64,000 bases of DNA from Blasia pusilla (lineage: Eukaryota; Marchantiophyta; Marchantiopsida; Blasiales), in NCBI GenBank assembly GCA_050084515.1, contig CM114274.1, positions 27,218,001 to 27,282,000 on the forward strand. The letters are read 5' to 3'. This document shows positions 54,714 through 64,000 of the stretch, piece after piece (the stretch's first letter is position 1; each line of letters starts with the position of its first letter). The notes beneath the pieces are model-generated. The model was given only the letters and a program-made list of their open reading frames with translations, searched no databases and was not told the origin of the DNA. The translations under genes were made by a program, and so were the position numbers.

Positions 54714-55866
54714 TCACCACCTCACTAGACTCCCGACAAATTGCTGCTGGCAAGTCTGGATCTCGGCCGTATAACAGAAAATAAGGTGAGAAGGAAGCCA
54801 AGGATGCTTGGCGACTGAACCTATACCCCATGGCTTACCATGGCAACTGAATATCCCGGTCTCCAAGATGCCCCTTCTGAGGCCATACTTGCGCAATGCC
54901 CTCTTCACTGTCTGAACCACACGTTCAGCCAAACCATCTGCCTCTGGATGATCTCGAGACGTGGTCCGATGATCAATCAATGCCTTGTCACACAAGACCT
55001 GAAACTCTGTACCCTGGTCGGTCAGCACTTCAGTTGGCACCAAAATGACTAAGCACTCTATCAAGAAATGCATACGCCGTTCCCTCACTTGCCTTGTCCG
55101 GTAATGCCACCAACTCAATCCACTTGGAGAAGTGCTCCACCATCACCAACACATATCGATGATGTCGCATAGTCCAACGTAGTAACGGTCCCGCAAAGTC
55201 CACACTCCAACGGTAACCCAACCCCATAATAGGCAAGGGGTGTAATTGTGGTGTAGGGGCATTGAATGATGCCCTCACCCGGTCACAAACCATACAAGGT
55301 GACACCAACTGCTGCACTTGAGTATGCATGCCACGCCACCAATACTGGCCAAGGAGTAAGCTATACGTACGCTTTACCCCAAAATGTCCCAACTCCTCAT
55401 GGGCATGTTGCACAATGCGCTCTCTCTAAGCCAAATGTGGCACTACTCGTACTCTACCATCCTCCCACACGCGGAGAATATGTGTTCCCTCCAATCGATA
55501 CCTCTTAGCACGCTGAAGAACACGGTCTCGCTCCTTGGCACTCACTATGCTTGGCACCCTACTGGTCCGTAGGAATTCCAACACCAACGCATCATCATGA
55601 ATATCACGCTGATCCGTACCACCATCTCCAACCTTAGGATCTGAAGGCTGGCCATCTACCCTCTGACTAGAGTAAGATATCATGTGATCCTCCATACTAG
55701 AGTCCACCCCTAACCAACATAAAAAGGTGGATGCATGCCAACCTGGCACCATCTCCTCATCAACCTCGCCATGCCATCTAGCCCCAATTGTATCCTCTTG
55801 GCTAGTACATGGGTTCCTACTCAACCCATCAGCATCAAGGTTGGCAACTCCAGGTCTATGTACCAC
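54714..55866 (-). pseudogene. DP2.1 DDE integrase core
   Basis: Begins VVHRPGVANLDADGLSRNPC after the TAG at 55867-55869 that follows EYDF. Zinc domain: HAHEELGHFGVKRTYSLL..WWRGM..CMVCDRV (55413-55270). Core: WSVDFAGPL (first Asp), EVLTDQGTEF (second Asp, near 55020) and the Glu in EADGLAERVVQTVKR (about 54930). A few frameshifts (near 55430, 55030 and 54715) split it into several overlapping frames. Otherwise all catalytic residues are present. Confidence 0.88.
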
Positions 55867-57185
55867 CTAGAAGTCATACTCCTGTAAGATAAGAGCCCAC
55901 CGTGCAAGCTTCCCTGTAAGCTTGTCAGACTCCATCAACCACTTGAGCGGTTGGTGATCAGTAACAAGGGTAAACTGTGTGCCAAACAAGTAACACCCAA
56001 AGTGTGCCACAGCCCACACTACTACTAAGCACTCTCCCTCATATGAACTATAGCGCGACTCCGCTGCATTATTCGAACGACTTGCATAGGCCACCACAAA
56101 CTCCATGTGCTCATCATCATGTTGTGTCAACACCGCTCCAAGTCCTAACCTACTCCAATCAGTGTGTAACTGAAATGGGCGCCCTCTCATAGGTCTCCTC
56201 AAGATAGGCGCCGCCACCAACTGGGCCTTAAGCTCCACAAAAGCTCTCTCCTGATCATCTCCCCAATGCCACTCTTGATCTGATTTCAGCAATTGGTTCA
56301 AAGGCTTTGCCATAGCACTAAATCCCTTCACATACCTCCGATAGTAGTTCGCCAATCCCATGAATGCTCGAACTCTACTCACATCTACCGGACGCGGAAT
56401 AAGTGCAATAGCCTCCACCTTTGCTTGCTGAACTCCTAAACCACCTGGATAGATCACATGACCCAAGTACTCAACATCCTCATGGAAGAACTTACACTTT
56501 CCAGGATGCAAACGTAGACCATGAGCTTTCAACCGCTCAAACACCATCTGCAAATGTATCTGATGCTCCTCCACCGTATTACTGAACACCAAGATATCAT
56601 CAATGTAACACCAAACAAAATCCAACCACGCTAGGATCATCCATCACTCTCTGAAACTCGGCAGGTGCATTCTTCAACCCAAAGGGTAAGAATTTCCACT
56701 TTGGTACAAACAATCCTTGCCATGAGTTTACACCCCAAAATGATGTCTTGGCCTTGTCACTCCCGAATCGGCAATTGATGGTATCTGCCCTAAAGATCCA
56801 AAATCTGAAAATCTTTTTGTCCCACAACATCAAAGATCTCCTCAGGTGTAGGCATGGCATACCTATCGGCCTTGGTTTGCCGATTGATAGGACGGTAATC
56901 TCCACACATCCGCCTATCCGTGTAGTTGCCATGCATATCCTTTTTAGCAGGCATGACAGTGGCTGATGCATACTCTCCATGCAACAACTCCACTAATCCA
57001 GCCTCCAAAAGGTCCAACGTCCTACTCTGAATCATGTTCCTCTCCATATCACTATATCGGTAGGGACAACGAAAGATTGGCGTATCACTAGCCAAATCAA
57101 TCCGTATACCGGGTCCAACCAGAGAACCCAACTCCTTCATGCTAAAGGCAAAACAACTCCTATAAGCACGTAGGAACTCTGCCAA
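55867..57185 (-). pseudogene. DP2.1 reverse transcriptase and RNase H
   Basis: RT (57185-56560): LVELLHGEYASATVMPAKKDMHGN, DRRMCGDYRPINRQTKADRYAMPTPEEIFD, a frameshift near 56800, FLPFGLKNAPAEFQRVMDD, another near 56640, then the catalytic YIDD (56605-56594) followed by ILVFSNTVEEH. Connection and RNase H (56560-55870): GLRLHPGKCKFF, LGHVIYPGGLGVQQAKVEAI, AFMGLANYYRRYVKGFSAMAKPL, GRPFQLHTDWSRLGLGAVLTQHDDE, SRYSSYEGECLVVVWAV and VTDHQPLKWLMESDKLTGKLARWALILQEYDF. The frame from 56640 to 55867 is fully open (257 aa). It ends in TAG at the same point as DP1.2 and DP1.4. Confidence 0.9.
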
Positions 57186-57398
57186 GCGTCATTTCTCACC
57201 TCCCGTAAGCTTGGGCCCAAGTAATGGCTCCCAAGTCTCCTCCACTGGCACACTAGAGGAAGAGGACGATGCCATTGGCTGCTACACAACCCCCTCACAA
57301 GATGGTACACCCTTAGCTACACCATCATCTGAGCAAATAACTCCTCCACCAGCATGAGCAACCAACTCCACATGCCCAGCCATTACATCCCATTTACT

Positions 57399-58750
57399 CT
57401 AAGGATGCAAAATACTACTCTCCTCGCCCCCAGCCGATGCCTCTACCGTCCCGGTAGCCATCGAGCTCATTACAAGGGGTGGAAGACCCACAGACATAGT
57501 CCGAAGTCGACGCTGCTCGGCCATACCAAGACTCAAAATCCAAGTCAAAAAATTCAGGTCCATGGCCTGACCCAACACATGACGTCGTGAAGCCTCAGAA
57601 ATAGAAGCAACCGCTGTCACACTAGTAGCAAATCCCATCGCACGCTCTCTCTCATCAGCGTTAGGCTCCACCAACTGTCGCACATGAGAATCCCATACAA
57701 GCCCCGGACCATCTTCTCTGTAGGCATGTGACGAGGGAAAACTCACAAATGTCGGTAGTGCCATCCTAGGCTGGCCCACACGGTTCACCACTGCCATGGG
57801 TGACCGATCAATAACCCTCACCACCTGAGAAAGTCGCCCAGTATCCAAGATACTATCCACGGTAAGGCAAGGATCCCGCTGCACTGCATCATATGCTCGA
57901 TGTAGAACCTCCCTGGGCAACAAGTTTGTCCACCACAAGCGTGGACGATGTGCACGCGAGCCAACAACACTGCTGGTCCAATCCAAGACCGCACCTAATG
58001 AACACTCGCCATCATCCAGGTCCGAGCGTCACCCAAAAATGGAACATTCTCCAGAATGTAAGCTAGAGCACGTGCCTGATGAACCTGAAGATGTCGTAAC
58101 ACCCGTAACATCTCCCAAAACAATCGAGACCTAGGGTCATGTAATCCCTCACCACGACCAGCACGTGTATGACCCTGACATGGCCATCCAGCAATCACCA
58201 AATCCACAGGACCAACCCTCTCAAGGTCCTGCGCCCCCAACAATGCAATGTGTGATGGTAAAGCACGCTGGTACCCACGAATAGCTGATGGCGGCAACAA
58301 CTCAGGATATCTCCGCATCAACTGACCAATATGTCGGGATGAGACTCTCTGGGCCGTCTCATCTCGCTCCACATACACGTATCTCCGCACAGGAATACCG
58401 GCCTGCAACACTGCAGCCAAACCAGTGCTAATCCCACCAAAGAGATCTAACACACAAATGCCCTCCGGCGGATACTGCCATACAATGGGTGTAGTATCCA
58501 AAGGGGATAACCCAACCTGAACAGAAGTAGGAGTCCGTTGTGGGGCCTCCTCTTCCTCGTGAGGTATAATGACCTCACACCAAGCCTCCTGCACTAGGCG
58601 ATCAGCCTCCTCCCGTAGTGCACCGCCTGAACTCCAAAGTGGCACATCCAACGATGAGGATGCCACTGCTGCAAGTATAGGGACCTCCTCTACCTCCTCA
58701 TGCGCAGGAGAATCCATAGCAGAAACATTACCCTCCAAAAAGTCTCCTGG
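57399..58750 (-). pseudogene. DP2.1 C5 cytosine DNA methyltransferase domain, nearly intact
   Basis: The best-preserved DNMT in the window. The linker (DVPLWSSGGALREEADRLVQEAW) leads to DTTPIVWQYP. Motif I is VLDLFGGISTGLAAVLQAGI (near 58456-58400). Next is RRYVYVERDETAQRVSSRH, where the acidic VERD is typical of the AdoMet-binding motif II. Motif IV is VDLVIAGWPCQGHTRAG, with catalytic Pro-Cys-Gln at 58175-58183. Then GLHDPRSRLFWEMLR, motif VI AYILENVPFLGD (58043-58051), motif VIII RAHRPRLWWTNL, a target-recognition region with VVNRVGQPRMALPTFVSFP, motif IX ERERAMGFATSVTAV and motif X RRHVLGQAMDLNFLTWI. Two defects: a TAG at 57995 where DP1.4 has Gln (CAG), and a small frameshifting deletion about 25 bp further on. 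Methylation of unmodified CG DNA is known for retrotransposon DNMTs of algae; activity here is inferred. Confidence 0.92.
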
Positions 58751-58902
58751 CCAAGTGACTGCTCCACTAAAACCACCCCACGGATGCTAACTGCTTGTTG
58801 GGGAAGACCCTCTGGTCGAGCCCCAGAAATAAATCTCACAGGAACTTGGCTCATACGTCCATCCCCGGACTGCCAACCAGGTCTATAAGACGCTGTTTCA
58901 GT

Positions 58903-59355
58903 CTAGTAATCCATCTGAAAACCCATCGGGTACAATATTGCTCCTCCAACTAGTACATCATACGACTCGGCTGATGTGACTACCGCAGATACTCCTAATC
59001 GGGAGCTATCAGTCGCATGATTTGATCTCAACTGTACAGAAAACTTCTCCCGTGTCATGAATTGAGATCTATCATTGGCTCCTCCAAGTGATGTTTGAAT
59101 CTGGAATGGGCAAGGCTCAAGCTCTGACCTCCGAATACCCAAACCAATACATGCCGCCTTTCCCAAAATCAAAGGTTGGGCATCAGAGTCTAACAAGACT
59201 CTATTTGGTCTATACACTTGTCCTGTAGGACTCACCAATCGGAATATCCCACTCCGGTTGTCCAACATACATACACCAGGTGTAAGCCTCTCACGATCAA
59301 TGGCTGGCCGGGCTGGTAATGCATCCATCTTCGGCCGCCGCCGCTTAAGTAGCAC
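58903..59355 (-). pseudogene. DP2.1 aspartic protease domain
   Basis: A 150-aa frame. LDNRSGIFRLVSPTGQVYRPN leads to VLLDSDAQPLILGKAACIGL, then a flap-like SLGGANDRSQFMTREKF and ESYDVLVGGAILYPMGFQMDY. Same layout as DP1.4, but the catalytic triplet is Asp-Ser-Asp where retropepsins have Asp-Ser-Gly, so it is likely inactive, by a single GGC/GGT to GAC/GAT-type change. The stop after MDY matches the position of the DP1.4 frame break before the DNMT linker. Confidence 0.82.
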
Positions 59356-59499
59356 CTTTGGTACTCAATGCTACACCTAACATAGAGGGTCGCTCCACCG
59401 CAACACCCTCATCCACCTCAACACGTGTAGCAGTAACACCCCCACGTTTACACAACGTGGCTGCTAGCTGAAATACAAGAGCTAAGTCAACTCCTAAAG

Positions 59500-60478
59500 C
59501 CATCAGCTCCACACGGAAAACAATGGGGATCCCAACACTGAAGTTGCCATCCGCAATACTGCACTGGATGCTGCATCCGTGTCTACTACACGCGATGTAG
59601 ATGCCTCAGTCTCCAATGTCGGCTCAATAGGCTGCGTAGGAACCATGGATGGAGTCCTAAGCACAGGAAAACAAGAATGACCTGGGAAGCCTAGCACGCC
59701 TCCCCCAGCCCTCACCCCTCTGTGGGTCCAACTCCACAGTAGCACCACGTGGCTCTGACGCTCGAGTAGCTCCTCTCGTAACTGCAGCTGATGCCTCAAC
59801 TTGTGCTGCACTCGCCATACAAGAGAGATCATCCCCTCCATAAGAGGTGGAAGCCCCTGCTCCCAAACCTGATCTATCTTTGGATACCACCATAGTAGCC
59901 AACTCGCTCCAATCTGCTCAATCCTGGCAGCCATTCTTTGACTCTGTCGTAGTGGTAGGGGTAGCCACCGTAGGCTCTCCAACCACTGGTCCACCTCTAC
60001 CACCCCTACCACCCCTACCACCTCTACCACCTCGGCCTCTCGGAGCTACTCCACCACGGCCGCGGCCTGATCTCAACTCTGGATGAAGATCAAAGCAACG
60101 CTCTCGAGGATGATCGGTCTCCGCAATGATCACACTTTGAGTTGGGGCCGACCGAGGCCCATCCTCCAAAGTCCGTATCCCATCCTCTTGGGGACAAAAC
60201 TTCCTAACATGATCACCTCCACATGTCCAACATGACTATCCTTCTTTGCGGGGCAGCAAATGAAGGCAATGGTCTCTGCGCAAGTGTCCCTCTAGGACTG
60301 GACCGAGGTCGTGTGTACCCCCACGACTCCCACTACTACTACCACCACCACTACTACGAGGATGTGAGGTGGGGTGCTGAACACGAGAAGTAGTAGTTGT
60401 ATCCCTCTTGAATCTTGATGTCACCACTCTCTCCTTCACCATGTTAAGCTCAATCTTCTCGAGATAGAGCAAACACAT
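59500..60478 (-). pseudogene. DP2.1 nucleocapsid: zinc knuckle and RGG-rich linker
   Basis: A zinc knuckle CWTCGGDHVRKFC (60194-60232; C-X2-C-X3-H-X4-C, one residue shorter than usual between the second and third ligand). It is followed by an Arg-Gly-rich tract (PRGRGGRGGRGGRGG, 60050-59990) that resembles RGG-box RNA-binding segments, then a Ser/Pro/Gln-rich linker to the protease. Upstream, 60478-60236 holds a serine/glycine-rich stretch (SSGGGSSSGSRGG). Frames shift between these parts. Confidence 0.65.
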
Positions 60479-60499
60479 GGGTCAATGTGGGTGAATCAC

Positions 60500-61344
60500 C
60501 ACTCATAAGAGTAGCATCACGCCCCCTACGGCGCAAATCTCTGTCCAAGATCCCATACCAAAAGCGATCGCTGATCCTCGTCACACCCAGGTAGCGAAAT
60601 CAAGCGTCGCATACGAGTGTATGCCTTACGAAGACTCTCACCAGTCTTTCGCTCAAATTCCTGAAGATTCCTCAACTTCTCCGTCTTCACTCCCTGATAG
60701 TTCTTCTTCAACCTCTTGAAGAACTCTGCAACCAGGTTGAACGATGGTAGGGCACTAGTACCTCCACTAGTACCCCCACTAGTACCTCCACTGGTACCCC
60801 CACTCCGGCTCGTACTCGTACCACTCAACGTCGGGCTGGCTGGCATAGTAGGAGCACTACTACCAATACCACCATGGGTGATAGACACATAGCCTGGAGA
60901 CCAATATTATCTCCATGCCTCAATCTCAGCAACATGGTCCTTCCTAAACTCATGGTAATCATCCATGGGTGGTCCTTCCAAGTGCTGAAACAACCCCTTC
61001 CAAGCCAAGAAGGGTGTAAACAACGTGGCGTTCCGCAACATCTACATATCACACCACGTATCAAACTCCTGCATGAAGTCCTCCAACTCAATGGTGCCCA
61101 CTGCACTCGAGTATCATCGTGGGCCCTTCATGGCCCCATATCCACCGTCCATGTCCCAAATCAATGGAGCTGCAACACTCGATAACAACGTAGAAGACTC
61201 GGTGTTTGGAACACCCTCGTCCTCCTCTTCATCAACCGTCGGAAGTGGAAAAGGTAGCCGATACCTAAATCTACTCCGTGTGAAACCACCACTGTCCGCA
61301 CCACGGTCCCCAACCAGACCACCCGACAGCTCCGTGATGACCAA
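60500..61344 (-). pseudogene. DP2.1 Gag (capsid) remnant
   Basis: The N-terminal part (61344-61114) ends APLIWDMDGGYGAMKGPR, corresponding to SWAYEMDDRGRGPRRFL of DP1.4. Then, across frame breaks, ELEDFMQEFDTWCDM, LFQHLEGPPMDDYHEF, a Thr/Gly-rich tandem (GGTSGGTSGGTSGGTS, from a 12-bp repeat at about 60750-60800), FNLVAEFFKRLKKNYQGVKTEKLRN and ESLRKAYTRMRRLISL. It is homologous to the DP1.4 gag block by block. The start is placed near 61344 by that comparison. Confidence 0.75.
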
Positions 61345-62413
61345 CGCCGATGCCGCACCACCACCAAATAACCAAGTGACGTCGATGTCGCTATACTATT
61401 CTAGCTCTACTAACTATGGGTGTAGGCAACCTAACCAGTCATCACCACAAGAAGCCTCCCACGGTCTAGCTAGAGGTACATCAACCAAAAACCTGAGATG
61501 CATAAAGCGCCTAACACCTCTCCGATCAGCACCAAATGAGCTACAATAGTGTGTACACTGGCATAGTTAAGAACTCAGCAGTTAAGCGTATTCCAGGCAG
61601 AATAGCTCAAAGATGGGTGACCAGTTATGCAACACTCAAATCCCAAATCCTGCAAAAATTGCCTCACGCCCAAGCAAGCAAGCTTTCTTGCTTGCTCCTT
61701 GCTCCTTACTCCGCCTCTCACGCCCACTCGCCCCGAGTTGCCTCGAAGCCCCGAAGCGCCGAGAAATGCTCGAGACATGCCCCTATCGCCCCGTTCGCCA
61801 TGCTTCGCTATGGAGAGAGACCCAACCAGGGCGCCCCCCAACGGGATAGGCGTCTCCAACAATGAACGAGTCACCAACCAACCAGACCCTCTGATCCGCT
61901 GTCCACCATAGCCAGACCTTGAGCTAGTCCGCGAAATTTTGATCAGCAATTACTTCACAAATCCGTGACTGAAATCAAATCTGTTTTGACCAAAATTCAA
62001 TTGACCACCATAGTTATCTCTCCACAGAAAATCAGCTACAACCAAGCTCTGTACTCCGAGCTAAAAATCAGACAAACTTGCTGTCCATACACCTCCAGAA
62101 TCGCAAATCCGACAGCGCTTCCGCCAAGTTTCATGCACGCAGAAATCCACAACGCTCCACACACTCGAGCAGATAGCTTCACATGAGATCACAATACAAG
62201 TAGCAACAGGAACCTCTCACCCGATCTGGATGAACTTCAACAGAGCTTCCGCACTCCAAGCTATCCACATCAGAAAACCGTCGAACACGAACTAGAATCT
62301 TCAATCCTTGATAACTTCCAACTCCCTTGTCAAAATCTTGCGATCTAAAGCGCGTTGGAAAGCTCTCAGCAAGTCGCTTCTTTCCCAACCACCCACGCAC
62401 CAGATTCACACCT
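61345..62413 (-). other. DP2.1 5' leader
   Basis: About 1.07 kb between arm A1 and gag. It has no protein and no tRNA primer-binding site that I can recognise. It contains the antisense 5S-rRNA-like segment (61530-61644) and, right beside it, a 10-base inverted repeat AGCAAGCAAG / CTTGCTTGCT (61673-61696). 61700-61850 is GC-richer than the rest. Confidence 0.6.
61530..61644 (+). repeat. 5S rRNA-derived segment with Pol III internal promoter boxes
   Basis: The plus strand matches plant 5S rRNA from AGAACTCAGCAGTTAAGCG (61570-61588; 5S has CCGCAGTTAAGCG) to GATGGGTGACC (61612-61622), continuing into GCAACACTC near the 3' end. The interval between the A-box part and the C box is 22 bases, exactly as in 5S rRNA, with the intermediate-element region partly kept. 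The 5' third is weakly matched. It runs antisense to the DP2.1 transcript. It may be a captured 5S copy or part of a 5S-derived SINE. Confidence 0.75.
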
Positions 62414-62605
62414 CTGTTCTTTGAGTGCACTCCACCTTATATCCTCCAACCTAAGAGCGGGCCCTACTGGGAAAGTCACCCCCAACTGAGTAACCCCCAA
62501 CCCTATGTATGAAACCGCATATCTACCAAGCCACTGCGGTCCTACATAAGGAATGGCCTCTACTAGCACACTATACTCTACGACATAATCCGTATGGTCA
62601 TGACA
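62414..62605 (-). repeat. DP2.1 arm A1 (5' terminal repeat)
   Basis: 192 bp matching 53702-53893 with about three substitutions, from CTGTTCTTTGAGTGCACTCC at the inner edge to GTCATGACA at the outer edge. The 175 bp that follow A2 towards B2 at the other end, and arm B itself, are absent here. Confidence 0.88.
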
Positions 62606-62760
62606 GGGTGCAACCCATCTTAAAAGTTTTCAACTCTATTTGGTATTGAATGGAAAGTATTCCAACTTCTCCCATGGTATGTAAGGGAGGGCATTATCCT
62701 TTGCCTGATCCATATGCTTGTCGATCTAGGAATTTGTTTCCACGGCCCTTCTTTTTTACA
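62606..62760. repeat. Degenerate AT-rich repeat, right flank of DP2.1
   Basis: GAATGGAAAGTATTCCAACTTCTCCCATGGTATG resembles the TTGGAAAGCATTCC blocks at 52900-53400. It is the other half of the repeat into which DP2.1 inserted. Confidence 0.5.
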
Positions 62761-62791
62761 AGATAATAAGGATTGCTAAGAAGATATACTC

Positions 62792-62912
62792 CTTTTCATG
62801 ATTTTTTCTCTATCATTTTGAAAGCATAATTTGTATAGTCCATGCATAAGTGTCTTTCAAAATGGACTTAGAACACCATGAAAAGGTATTATAGAGAAAA
62901 AATCATGAAAAG
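62792..62912. repeat. Foldback (inverted repeat) of 121 bp
   Basis: Perfect 22-base arms CTTTTCATGATTTTTTCTCTAT (62792-62813) and 62891-62912, with a second nested pair CATTTTGAAAG (62814-62824) and CTTTCAAAATG (62854-62864). AT-rich, MITE-like; no clear target duplication. Confidence 0.8.
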
Positions 62913-63360
62913 ATAAGAGGATAGAATCGATTTCTTGCTAGAATATCATCCAATTTCCTATGTGACACTATAAAACCACACGATCACCTTCCAAGTATGT
63001 AAAGCAAATAAAAAAAATAAAGCCTAAATTATTTTTGTCTTAGAAAATCCAAGTTCAATAGAGTGACAAAGGAAAATTTGCATTAATACTCACAATATCA
63101 ATCCACATATGGTATTGGAATAGAATTCAAAATTGACAAAAGATTGTCTCCCTAAACTTTTTGGGAAAAAGATTGAAGGAAATCTAAGCATGTAGAAATT
63201 CCCAAGCATTACAATTATGATCTAAACATTGGAGCACCATTAAATCATAATAATTTTTTTTTAACGAGTTTATAAAATGAAAAGTACTCTCCACGATAAT
63301 AAAAATAACTTACTTTAAATTCTCTTAAATACATTTTCACTCTCTCCTCACCTAGGCTAT
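62913..63360. other. AT-rich DNA, no feature recognised
   Basis: Low-complexity A- and T-rich stretches. No gene or repeat boundary seen. Confidence 0.5.
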
Positions 63361-64000
63361 TCTAGGCCGCATTCCAGTTTAATAAGTAAAGGAGAACTCG
63401 GGAAACGGGGGGATAAGTTTTTCTTACCACGGGACTCGCTTAATATAACTAAATTCTCTAATCTAGATTTAGGAGACAGATCGGCAATTTGCCAACTCTC
63501 GACTTTCCCCGGAAGTTCGTGATTAGAAAGAAAGTCACGGCTTCTACTCCAGAACCAGAAAGAAAAGGTGAGGGAAAGATGACGGGTGGCCCTCGTCGAG
63601 AGTCGGGGGAGGTAACGTGCTGTGCGACTCGCAAGGGACAGATCAGGTGCTTTCGTTGCGGGACGTTCGCATTGAGCCCCGACCCCGCGATTCGCGCCTC
63701 GCGGAGCCCGGACCTAACGTGATTCGTTCGTTCGTCGGCCCACGATTGAAGGCGGAACTCGTCTCGCGCACGATGGGAGCGGTGGCTAGCTGGTCCTGCA
63801 CGACGCCAGTTCTGCAGGAGATGGAAGCAGAGCGATGGAAGAGTCGGCGATGGCGTGGTTCTGCTGGCGGCGGGGTCTGAGTTGGTCAGCCTCGCCTGTG
63901 TTGTCCGCACATGCCTGGTTGAAACCTTGCCTCCGTTGCTTCCATGGTTGTTTGTTTGTTTGGTTGTGTACAGTTGGAGGAGAGCTACTGTTCGAGCGGT
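63361..64000. other. GC-richer CpG-containing end, unassigned
   Basis: Composition switches to CpG-rich, similar to 22.4-30.4 kb. Overlapping frames exist on both strands (63489-63722 plus, 63617-63880 plus, 63458-63910 minus) without a recognisable domain, so none is called as a gene. It may be the edge of a low-copy region that continues beyond the window. Confidence 0.4.

Larger units (their letters stand above)
53420..62605 (-). mobile_element. DP2.1: near-full-length DNMT/PHD Ty3 retrotransposon, second family
   Basis: A 9.2-kb minus-strand element of a family clearly diverged from DP1 but with identical domain order. Its ends are TGTCGTGCGAATCC (53420) and, on the right, GTCATGAC (62604). 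The flanking AGGGT occurs at 53415-53419 and again at 62605-62609 (or 4-bp GGGT if the terminal A belongs to the element). In element order: A1, leader, gag, knuckle with RGG linker, protease, DNMT, RT, RNase H, integrase, PHD, polypurine tract, B1, GA/TC spacer, A2, B2. The A arms differ at about 3 of 192 positions and the B arms at about 2 of 107, so the insertion is young. It sits in the AT-rich degenerate repeat. Confidence 0.9.

Noticed and set aside
63458-63910. 150-aa minus-strand frame at the right edge
   Set aside because: No domain and overlapping frames on the other strand; composition-driven. Left unassigned.
1-64000. CRISPR arrays, bacterial operons, ribosome-binding sites
   Set aside because: No spaced identical short repeats and no prokaryotic gene organisation. 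Transposon types and spliced exons are eukaryotic.

Overview
This is about 64 kb of repeat-dominated nuclear DNA from a plant-lineage (streptophyte) genome. The host call rests on the mixture of Helitron, CACTA, Ty1/copia and Ty3/gypsy elements typical of plant chromosomes, a chromovirus with a plant-type chromodomain, GT..AG introns, and U6 snRNA and 5S rRNA relics matching the plant sequences. I cannot name the species. A seed-free plant or charophyte alga is plausible, because Ty3 elements carrying a cytosine methyltransferase are known from charophytes. I see no confident single-copy host gene.

The key content is a group of Ty3/gypsy retrotransposons, here called DP elements. Their gene order is gag with a zinc knuckle, aspartic protease, C5 cytosine DNA methyltransferase (DNMT), reverse transcriptase, RNase H, DDE integrase and a C-terminal PHD finger. 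The PHD finger sits where chromoviruses carry a chromodomain. Five copies from two diverged families are present. DP1.1 (3271-7021, minus) is 5'-truncated. DP1.2 (14885-19524, minus) is a pol-only derivative inserted into DP1.3 (13638-14884 plus 19525-21019, plus). DP1.4 (41731-51040, plus) is nearly full length. DP2.1 (53420-62605, minus) is nearly full length and young. One element type therefore carries both a DNA-methylation writer and a predicted histone reader. Its ends are also unusual: DP1.2 and DP2.1 are flanked by target-site duplications, yet their repeats are arranged A1-internal-B1-A2-B2 (split direct repeats) rather than as two identical LTRs, with a 2-bp spacer at each B1/A2 junction.

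Layout: 1-1760 is a decayed Helitron Rep/helicase gene; 2400-2647 a GC-rich hAT-like MITE; 2652-3270 a gypsy gag remnant; 3271-7021 DP1.1; 7022-9996 a chromovirus pol remnant; 10413-13637 a CACTA-type gene fragment and its AGTCAT-rich terminal region; 13638-21019 DP1.3 with DP1.2 and a MITE nested in it; 21020-37690 mostly unannotated DNA, including a CpG-replete stretch (22.4-30.4 kb), tandem repeats, a perfect palindrome, another MITE and a solo LTR inside it; 37691-41340 a copia remnant; 41641-41700 a hairpin; 41731-51040 DP1.4; 51041-53419 AT-rich degenerate repeats holding a U6 pseudogene; 53420-62605 DP2.1, which was inserted into those repeats and carries a 5S-rRNA-like segment antisense in its leader; 62606-64000 flanking repeat, a foldback and an unassigned GC-rich end.

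Working model (inference): Gag, protease, RT/RNase H and integrase form the usual retrotransposition machinery. The DNMT could methylate the element's own DNA or the target chromatin, and the PHD finger fused after the integrase C-terminal domain could steer integration to histone-marked chromatin. All copies here contain stops or frameshifts. Many stops in DP1.4 are CAG to TAG transitions, as expected for decay of methylated cytosine.
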